Below are positions 1 to 5,294 of a stretch of DNA of 9,493 bases, piece after piece. This stretch comes from Micrococcaceae bacterium UBA6021 (lineage in GTDB: Bacteria > Actinomycetota > Actinomycetes > Actinomycetales > Micrococcaceae): contig DIZT01000197.1 of NCBI GenBank assembly GCA_002427975.1, positions 1,286 through 10,778 of the forward strand, given 5' to 3'. A program made the translations under genes and the position numbers. The notes beneath the pieces were generated by a model that had not been told where the DNA came from, searched no databases, and saw only the letters and a program-made list of their open reading frames with translations. The stretch's first letter is position 1. The number at the start of each line of letters is the position of its first letter.

Positions 1-291
1 ATCGGCTTCTTCTCCTTCGGCTACGCTGCCTCCAACGCGGTCTGGCCGTCCTTCTACGCCGAAATGTTCAGCACCAGGGTCCGGTTCTCCGGCCTGGCGA
101 TCGGTACCCAGCTCGGGTTCCTGATGGCAGGGTTCGCCCCGGCGATCGTGGCGGCCATGGGCGGGATCAAGCCCGGCGGGTGGGTCCAGATCAGCATCTT
201 CACCGCCGTTATCTGCGGCATCGCGGCCATCTCCGCCCTGACGGCCAAGGAAACCTTCAAGGTCCCCACCAGGCAGCTCGGCCTCAAGTAA
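1..291 (+). CDS. MFS transporter, metabolite:H+ symporter-like, C-terminal part (5' end outside window)
   Basis: Only the last 96 residues are visible; the frame is open from base 1 and stops at a TAA at 289-291. The fragment holds three hydrophobic stretches (about residues 1-18, 31-53 and 61-80), separated by an acidic/basic loop reading AEMFSTRVRFSG (residues 20-31). That loop, followed by a glycine-rich helix beginning GLAIGTQLGF, is typical of the last helices of the metabolite:H+ symporter branch of the major facilitator superfamily (the ShiA/ProP-type group, carrying organic acids, osmolytes or aromatic acids with protons across the inner membrane). The short polar tail ending RQLGLK is cytoplasmic in that topology. 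The substrate cannot be deduced from this part. The gene is convergent with the block on its right and separated from it by a hairpin, so it is probably unrelated in function. The MFS call is firm; the subfamily is likely. Confidence 0.85.
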   Translation: MGFFSFGYAASNAVWPSFYAEMFSTRVRFSGLAIGTQLGFLMAGFAPAIVAAMGGIKPGGWVQISIFTAVICGIAAISALTAKETFKVPTRQLGLK

Positions 292-339
292 CGCCCCGCG
301 GGCGGTGGGGAGCTGACGCTCCTGCCCGGTTACGACCCG

Positions 340-375
340 AAAAGCCCGGCGTGTCCTAGGACATGCCGGGCTTTT
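340..375. terminator. Bidirectional rho-independent terminator between convergent genes
   Basis: The arms AAAAGCCCGGC (340-350) and GCCGGGCTTTT (365-375) are exact reverse complements. The inner bases continue as the palindrome TGTCCTAGGACA (352-363), with one G-T wobble between 351 and 364, so the whole 36 bp can fold into one hairpin with a minimal loop. Each strand reads a GC-rich stem followed by a run of four T. It lies 48 bases after the MFS stop and 33 bases after the stop of the HAD gene read from the other side. It can therefore end transcription from both directions, including the long minus-strand operon. The T run is short, as is common in high-GC actinobacteria. Confidence 0.85.
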
Positions 376-408
376 CGGTGTCCGCGCGGGAGCAACTGGG
401 CAGGAACG

Positions 409-1029
409 CTAGTTAGCCCGGGCCAGGGCCATGCTCCGGACATCCTCGCCGCTCAGCTGGGTGTAGTCCGTAATGATGACCTGCGCCCCGGCCGCCCGCA
501 GCTTTTCCTCCGGGCAGTAGCCGGTGAGAACACCCACCGGGAAACAGCCGGCCGCCACGGCACTGGCCATGTCGTACTCCGTGTCACCGAAGTACACGGC
601 CTCTTCGCCCCGACGAAGCTCCCGCAGTGCTTTGACTTTGTCGGCAGCGCCGCTGAGCACCACGTCGATGCAGTCATCAACTTCGAAGGCGCGCAGCTCA
701 GCGAGCAGGTAGTCCGCTCCGGCGGCCGAGATCACGGCGCAAAACTCCCCGTCCCCGTGAAGGCGGGCCAGAAAATCCGCTGCCCCTGCCCGGATGGGGG
801 CCGGCTGTCCTGCCATAGCCGAGTTCCACTCGGCAGCAGCAGCCTGCAGGCGGTCCGGCTGTACCCCAAGCCGCAGGAACATGGCGTCCAGCGGCAAGAG
901 GAAGTTCCGGTCAAACTCGGACGGCCTGATGGTGCCGGCTCCGACGCTGATCAGCGCTGCATTTGTCGCGAGGCATGCCCGGCCGGCGTCGTCTGCGATC
1001 GTGCCGTTCCAATCGAACAGAAACTTCAT
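409..1029 (-). CDS. HAD-superfamily hydrolase (putative phosphatase)
   Basis: A 206-residue cytoplasmic protein with the haloacid dehalogenase motifs in order: motif I FDWNGT (nucleophile Asp6), motif II serine near residue 101 (AVISAAG), motif III Lys131 (ADKVKAL) and motif IV GDTEYD (Gly148, Asp149, Asp153) for Mg2+ binding. Residues about 15-85 form the helical cap expected of a small-cap phosphatase. The family mostly hydrolyses phosphomonoesters through an aspartyl-phosphate. Motif I has Asn8 where most HAD phosphatases have the second, general acid/base Asp. The DWNGT form also occurs in other actinobacterial HAD proteins, so it is probably a subfamily trait rather than damage. The ATG start overlaps the stop of the ATPase gene (ATGA, 1026-1029) and has a GGAGGG ribosome site at 1036-1041, six bases away, so it is translationally coupled as the last gene of the operon. 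It probably processes the imported compound or a breakdown product. Phosphoglycolate phosphatase-like is an alternative label; the substrate is unknown. Confidence 0.85.
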   Translation of the reverse strand: MKFLFDWNGTIADDAGRACLATNAALISVGAGTIRPSEFDRNFLLPLDAMFLRLGVQPDRLQAAAAEWNSAMAGQPAPIRAGAADFLARLHGDGEFCAVISAAGADYLLAELRAFEVDDCIDVVLSGAADKVKALRELRRGEEAVYFGDTEYDMASAVAAGCFPVGVLTGYCPEEKLRAAGAQVIITDYTQLSGEDVRSMALARAN

Positions 1030-2147
1030 ACGGCGCCCTCCAGGGCCGCGGCCGCCAGGCCCAGCTGGGCGGCGAACCCGGCCCGGAGCCTACCCGGCCC
1101 GGTGAACACATGGACCCTTTCCGGCAGCAGCCAGAGCTCCACCGTGGAATTGAGCACCGGGCGGTCCTCCGAGCGGCAGGAGAGCAGCACAACAGTGCCG
1201 CCAAGATCTACATGGACCGTCCGGAGCGGACCGTTGGGCTCCACCAGGATCACGTTTCCCGCAGCGGTCCAGGCATCGGACCGGCCTGGGCGGCCCAGAT
1301 GGACATCTTCCGGACGCACGCCCATTACTGTTCCGGATTCGGCAGCACCCAGTCCTGCGGGCGCCTGCAACCGGCCGAAGACCGTGCCGAGCTTCCCGGC
1401 ATCCAGGGCTTCGGCCGGCACCAGGTTCATAGGTGGTCCCCCGATGAACCCGGCCACGAATGCGGAGGCCGGGGCATCGTAGAGTTCATCAGGCGTTCCG
1501 AGCTGGACGATACGTCCGCTGTCCATGACTGCGATCCGGTCCGCCATGGACATGGCGTCCTGCTGGTCGTGGGTTACCGTCACTCCGGTGGCGCCCTCCT
1601 GGCTGATGAGCTGGTGGATTTCCGCGCGAAGGGAAATGTGCAGCTGTGCGTCCAGGCCGGACATCGGTTCGTCCAGGAGAACGACGCCGGCGTGCCGGGC
1701 AAGTGCCCGGGCCAGGGCGATCCGCTGCCGCTGGCCGCCGGACATCGCCTTGGGCCGCCGGTCCAGAAGATCTTCCACCCGCATGCGCGCGGCGGTCTCG
1801 CGCGCCCGCTGTTCGGCGTCCTTCCTGGACAGTCCGAGCCCGTGGCGCAGGCCGAGGGTGATGTTGCCCATGGAGGTCAGATGCGGGTAGAGCGCGAAGT
1901 TCTGGAACACGATGGAGATGTCCCGCTGGTGCGGGGGGACATCTTTCTGGTCCTTGCCGTCAAGCAGGACACGGCCCGTGTCCGGGGCTTCCAGGCCTGC
2001 GATGATCCGCAGGAGCGAGGACTTTCCGGAGCCGGAGGGGCCGAGGATTGCCAGGCTCTCCGCATGGCGGATGTCCAGGTTCACGCCATCAAGGGCAGTG
2101 ACGTGGCCGAAGCGTTTGGAGATGTTCTCCAGGGTGATCGATGCCAT
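1026..2147 (-). CDS. ABC importer ATP-binding protein, UgpC/MalK type
   Basis: A 373-residue ATPase that powers the importer encoded upstream. Visible motifs: Walker A GPSGSGKS (36-43), Q-loop Gln82, signature MSGGQ (135-139, Met replacing the usual Leu), Walker B VVLLDE (155-160), D-loop SGLD (163-166) and switch His193 (VTHDQ). After the nucleotide-binding domain comes FVAGFIGGPPMNL (about 230-242), a typical linker of the MalK/UgpC group. A C-terminal regulatory TOBE/OB-fold follows, with GVRPEDV at 276-282. The length is normal for this group. The start is two bases after the binding-protein stop (TAG, 2150-2152). Its own ribosome site is weak (GGGA inside the preceding gene), so coupling is likely. 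Its stop overlaps the HAD start. Many actinobacterial sugar importers have no ATPase of their own and use a shared MsiK protein, so a dedicated subunit here is notable. The ABC function is certain; the substrate is not shown. Confidence 0.95.
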   Translation of the reverse strand: MASITLENISKRFGHVTALDGVNLDIRHAESLAILGPSGSGKSSLLRIIAGLEAPDTGRVLLDGKDQKDVPPHQRDISIVFQNFALYPHLTSMGNITLGLRHGLGLSRKDAEQRARETAARMRVEDLLDRRPKAMSGGQRQRIALARALARHAGVVLLDEPMSGLDAQLHISLRAEIHQLISQEGATGVTVTHDQQDAMSMADRIAVMDSGRIVQLGTPDELYDAPASAFVAGFIGGPPMNLVPAEALDAGKLGTVFGRLQAPAGLGAAESGTVMGVRPEDVHLGRPGRSDAWTAAGNVILVEPNGPLRTVHVDLGGTVVLLSCRSEDRPVLNSTVELWLLPERVHVFTGPGRLRAGFAAQLGLAAAALEGAV

Positions 2148-2149
2148 GC

Positions 2150-3448
2150 CTATTTCCCGAGCAGGGCGTTGATGGTCTTGGCTGCTGCGGGCACGGCGTC
2201 GTCGGCGGACTTGCCCGTTCCCATCTGCTGGAGCATGGTGCGGAGCGTGTCGATGATCGGCGCGGTCTGGGCGCCGGCGAAGCCGCCCCAGGCGGTCAGC
2301 GGCTTGTCGTAGGTCCAGGCGTAACGCATTTGCGGGGCGATGTTGTCGCCCTTGAGGAGCTCGTCCGTGGCAAGCCTGTTCACCGGAATGTAGCTGTAGT
2401 CCTTCCCGCTGCTCAGCAGGGAAGCATCCTTGGTCAGCATTTCAGTGATCATGGCCTGCGAGAACGCCGCCTTGCAGGGGTCTTCGGAGATGACCACCCA
2501 GCCGTTGCCGCCTGCCGGCAGGGCGCCCTCGGGTCCGTTGAGCCCGGGCAGGTCGATCGGCGTCCAGTCGAGGTCGGCCGGGGCGTTCTTCACCACGCGG
2601 GCGATGCGGGAGGTGGTGGCCATCTGGAAGGCGAGGTTTCCGGCGACGAACTGGGCCTCGCCGTCGTCCATCTTGACGTTGAGGGCGAGCTTTTCCTTCG
2701 CAAGGGTGGAGATCAGGTCCATGGCCTCGCGGCCCTTGGCCGTGTCGAAGCCGAAGGATCCGTCGTCGGCCACGAACTTCTCGCCGGAGGACTGGACCAG
2801 GGCCTGGGAGAACCAGTCCGGGAGGTCGTCGGAGGCGATGTTGACGCTGGGCTTGCCGGTCTTTTCCGTGACTTTCTTCGCAGCCTCAACCAGCTGGCCA
2901 AAGTCCTTGATGCTGGCCGGATCGGTGATGCCTGCCTCGGCCAGGAGCTTCTTGTTGACCAGCATGACCGGGGTGGAGATCTGGAAAGGCGCCAGGTAGC
3001 TCTGGTCACCGGCCTTGCCGGCGGCGAGGAACTGTTTCTGGTAGCCCTCGGGGAGCGTGGCGGGGTCAATCGGCGCCGGATTGAACGTGTCGGTCCAGAA
3101 GCGCAGCTGGCCGAGGCCGGTCATGATGAGGTCCGGGCGCTTGCCCACTGCGGAATCGGCAACGATCTGCTTGGTCAGGTCAGAGTAGTTGGAGCTCTGT
3201 GAGGCCACGGCGTCGATCTTCAGTCCCGGGAACTTCTGCTCCATGACCTTCTTGGCGTGCTCGACGGCGGGTGTGCCCTGCGGCGCGTAGGTCATCTTGA
3301 TGCTCGACTCGGCGGGAGTGCACTTGTCGATGGCTGCGGCCGCTGCGGCCTGGTTGCCGGAGGCGGAGTCCGCGGACGATCCGCAGGCGGACAGGCTCAG
3401 GGCGACGGCCGTCATAATGGCCGCGGAGGCGATTGCTTTGGTGCGCAT
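2150..3448 (-). CDS. ABC importer extracellular solute-binding lipoprotein
   Basis: A 432-residue protein of the extracellular solute-binding family 1 (UgpB/MalE-like) that captures the substrate outside the membrane and delivers it to the two permeases. The N-terminus is a lipoprotein signal: charged MRTK, a hydrophobic stretch and the lipobox LSAC, with lipidated Cys22, then a flexible Ser/Ala/Gly/Asn-rich linker. Motifs typical of this family are PDLIMTGLGQLRFW (about 105-118), the hinge-region STPVMLVNKKLL, and a Trp/Gly-rich segment near the C-terminus. Only two other cysteines exist, Cys43 and Cys325. The frame stays open far upstream of the chosen ATG (to 4099), but the start at 3448 is fixed by the signal peptide and by an AAGGA ribosome site at 3457-3461, eight bases away. 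It lies after the permeases, behind an 83-base gap, and two bases before the ATPase. The ligand cannot be assigned from sequence. Confidence 0.93.
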   Translation of the reverse strand: MRTKAIASAAIMTAVALSLSACGSSADSASGNQAAAAAAIDKCTPAESSIKMTYAPQGTPAVEHAKKVMEQKFPGLKIDAVASQSSNYSDLTKQIVADSAVGKRPDLIMTGLGQLRFWTDTFNPAPIDPATLPEGYQKQFLAAGKAGDQSYLAPFQISTPVMLVNKKLLAEAGITDPASIKDFGQLVEAAKKVTEKTGKPSVNIASDDLPDWFSQALVQSSGEKFVADDGSFGFDTAKGREAMDLISTLAKEKLALNVKMDDGEAQFVAGNLAFQMATTSRIARVVKNAPADLDWTPIDLPGLNGPEGALPAGGNGWVVISEDPCKAAFSQAMITEMLTKDASLLSSGKDYSYIPVNRLATDELLKGDNIAPQMRYAWTYDKPLTAWGGFAGAQTAPIIDTLRTMLQQMGTGKSADDAVPAAAKTINALLGK

Positions 3449-3531
3449 GGTCTTTTTCCTTGGGTTAGTTGGGTGCGCTGCTGTTGGGAGGGATTGCATT
3501 GAGGGGAAGGGAGGGAGATGGCTTAGGGGTT
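3449..3531 (-). promoter_or_regulatory. C-rich, G-poor leader of the binding-protein gene with ribosome site
   Basis: This is the only sizeable gap inside the transporter part of the operon. Read on the minus strand, a hand count gives about 38 C and 8 G in 83 bases, with several CCCTCCC-like runs and no convincing hairpin. It ends in AAGGA (3457-3461), eight bases before the ATG. Such a tract stays unstructured in RNA. It could favour strong translation of the binding protein, which is usually needed in excess over the membrane subunits, or act as a Rho loading site. No clear -35/-10 promoter was recognised. Only the base composition and ribosome site are seen; the function is inferred. Confidence 0.45.
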
Positions 3532-4353
3532 TCAGCCGGCAACTTCCGGGCCGGCCATGCCCCGGACAAAGTGCCGTTGGGCGAGGAGGAAGAGGATGAT
3601 CACGGGTGCAGTGACGATCGCTGCCGCGGCGGAGAGCGCCGGGTAGTCGAAGCCCGTATCTGCGTTCTGGAAGATGGCGAGTGTGAGCGGGGGCGTCATG
3701 ATCTCCGGGCTGCGGGCGACCAGGAGCGGCCACAGGTAGTCGTTCCAGTGGGTGAAGATGGACAGCATCGAGAACGCCGCGATGGACGGGGCGGACATGG
3801 GGACCACCACCGAGACGAGCGTCCTCAGAGGCCCCAGGCCATCCGTCCGGGCCGCTTCCATGATGGCGTCCGGAATGGACAGCATCTGCTGCCGCAGCAT
3901 GAAGATGCCAATGGCACTGGTGACGAACGGCAGCACCAGGCCGATCCTGGTATCGCCCAGGCCCAGCAGGTTGAGGCCCACGAACGTGGGGATCAGCGTG
4001 GCCTGGCTCGGGATGAGCAGGCATGCCAGCACAAGCCCCAGCAGAACGCCGGCTCCGCGGAAGCGGAACCTGGCGAGGGCATATGCCGCCGGAATGCACG
4101 TCAGAAGCTGAAGAAGCAGGATCCCCAGGGTCACCGTGATGCCGTTCAGCATCGCCGATCCCAGGTTGGCGTGGTCCCAGGCACGCGCAAAGTTGGACAA
4201 GTCCAGCTCCGCCGGGATCAGGCTCAGCCCCGTCAGGGCATTGCCATCGGCGGGCGCTACGGCCGTCCGGAGCATCCAGTAGAAGGGAAACAAGGAGAGG
4301 ATGACGGCAACGGCTCCGAGAACCAGTCCCAGCGGCTTGTAGAGACGGATCAT
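3532..4353 (-). CDS. ABC importer permease, MalG/UgpE type
   Basis: A 273-residue inner-membrane subunit, one half of the transport channel. Six hydrophobic segments are visible, beginning LGLVLGAVAVILSLFPFYW near the N-terminus. The cytoplasmic EAA loop that docks on the ATPase reads EAARTDGLGPLRTL (166-179), followed by VVVPMSAP. Length and layout fit the second permease of CUT1-type importers. The open frame continues upstream to 4731, but the ATG at 4353 is preferred: it starts exactly at the usual N-terminus, overlaps the stop of the first permease (ATGA, 4350-4353), and has AAGGA at 4360-4364, six bases away. Coupled translation with the first permease would give equal amounts of the two. 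The role is firm; the substrate is unknown. Confidence 0.93.
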   Translation of the reverse strand: MIRLYKPLGLVLGAVAVILSLFPFYWMLRTAVAPADGNALTGLSLIPAELDLSNFARAWDHANLGSAMLNGITVTLGILLLQLLTCIPAAYALARFRFRGAGVLLGLVLACLLIPSQATLIPTFVGLNLLGLGDTRIGLVLPFVTSAIGIFMLRQQMLSIPDAIMEAARTDGLGPLRTLVSVVVPMSAPSIAAFSMLSIFTHWNDYLWPLLVARSPEIMTPPLTLAIFQNADTGFDYPALSAAAAIVTAPVIILFLLAQRHFVRGMAGPEVAG

Positions 4354-5294
4354 GAGGCTTCCTTGGGGCTTCGGCGGCGGCCGATGATGCCGACGGCCAG
4401 GAGGATGGCGATGAGGGTGAAGGACATGGCAGATGCTTCGCCTACCCGGAAGTACTCGAAGCCCACGCGCTGGGTGGCAGTCATGATGGTCTCTGAACTG
4501 CCCAGCGGGCCGCCCTTGGTCATGACATTGACGATTTCGAAGACCTGCGCTGCACCGGTGATGGACAGGACGGCCACGAACACCACCGTGGGCTTGAGCA
4601 TGGGCAGGGTGACGGTGCGCAGCTTCGCAAAACCGCGGATCCCTTCCACCGCCGTGGCTTCGTGGATGGATCCGGGAATGGTGGTCAGTCCTGCCATGAA
4701 CAGCAGCGTGCACAGGGACGTTGCCCGCCACAGTCCCACCAGGATCACGGCGGGCAGGGACGTTTCAGCGTCGCCCAGCCAGTTGACGGGGGCAAGCCCG
4801 ACGACGGCGAGCGTCTGATTGGCCAGCCCGCCCTGCAGCGCGAAAATCCATTTGAAGACCACCGCCATCGCCACCATGTTGGCCGTCATGGGAAGGATGA
4901 GTGCCGTCTTGGCCAGCCAGCTCCCTCGGCCCAGCCGTTCCATGAGGAGCGCCAGGAGCAACCCAAGCACCATGGACGGAATGATCGTGGCGGTCGCGTA
5001 CACCAGGGTGTTCCAGGCGGCCTGCTGGATCAGCGGATCGGAGAGCACGGACCTGTAGTTGTCCAGCCCGGCAAACTTCCAGGGCCCCTTGGAGAGCGGG
5101 ATGACGAAGAAGCTTCCGATGAAGGACAACAGTGCGGGGCCGTAGATAAACAGCAGCATGCCCACCAATGCGGGCAGGAGCAGGAGGTAGGGCGTGAGGC
5201 TGGGCTTGGGCGCACGCGGCTTTCGGGGCGCCGGCCCTTCTCCCGGAACTCCCTGTTCAAGTGAAGGCCGCTCCTTCACCACGGGAGTAGTCAT
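4350..5294 (-). CDS. ABC importer permease, MalF/UgpA type
   Basis: A 314-residue inner-membrane subunit that pairs with the following permease. A proline- and lysine-rich cytoplasmic tail of about 33 residues precedes six hydrophobic segments, the first being PYLLLLPALVGMLLFIYGPA (35-54). The EAA loop is HEATAVEGIRGFAKLRTVTL (211-230), followed by PMLKP. The segment KGGPLGSSETIMT (260-272) near the last helices is typical of MalF/UgpA proteins. Unlike E. coli MalF there is no large periplasmic insertion, so it resembles UgpA. The ATG overlaps the stop of the phosphoesterase gene (5291-5294) and has GGAG at 5302-5305, seven bases upstream, so importer translation is directly coupled to the hydrolase. 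This coupling is the best sequence argument that the hydrolase acts on the imported compound. Confidence 0.93.
   Translation of the reverse strand: MTTPVVKERPSLEQGVPGEGPAPRKPRAPKPSLTPYLLLLPALVGMLLFIYGPALLSFIGSFFVIPLSKGPWKFAGLDNYRSVLSDPLIQQAAWNTLVYATATIIPSMVLGLLLALLMERLGRGSWLAKTALILPMTANMVAMAVVFKWIFALQGGLANQTLAVVGLAPVNWLGDAETSLPAVILVGLWRATSLCTLLFMAGLTTIPGSIHEATAVEGIRGFAKLRTVTLPMLKPTVVFVAVLSITGAAQVFEIVNVMTKGGPLGSSETIMTATQRVGFEYFRVGEASAMSFTLIAILLAVGIIGRRRSPKEAS

Noticed and set aside
300..327. Second imperfect hairpin (GGGC/GCCC and GGAGC/GCTCC) just after the MFS stop
   Set aside because: It has an uneven internal loop and no T tract; the strong terminator lies just beyond, so it adds nothing certain.
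409..1029. Phosphonoacetaldehyde hydrolase (PhnX) as part of a phosphonate pathway
   Set aside because: Motif I is DWNGT rather than the Ala-containing form of PhnX, and the catalytic cap lysine of PhnX was not recognised; no partner transaminase is present.
963..2312. Long plus-strand open frame (449 codons) opposite the ATPase gene
   Set aside because: It mirrors a gene with all ABC motifs; its translation is low-complexity, rich in Arg, Gly and His, and has no family features. Such frames are expected in high-GC DNA.
2141..3202. Plus-strand open frame (353 codons) opposite the binding-protein gene
   Set aside because: Antisense shadow of a clear lipoprotein gene; no recognisable domain and no plausible ribosome site was seen.
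3449..4099. N-terminal extension of the binding protein to 649 residues
   Set aside because: The extra part overlaps the permease gene in another frame; the lipoprotein signal and the AAGGA site fix the start at 3448.
4354..4731. N-terminal extension of the second permease to 399 residues
   Set aside because: It overlaps the first permease in another frame and is His/Arg-rich; the ATGA overlap and ribosome site fix the start at 4353.
3469..4818. Plus-strand open frame (449 codons) opposite both permeases
   Set aside because: Antisense shadow; the translation is Gln/Arg/Gly-rich and lacks the membrane segments and motifs that the minus strand shows.
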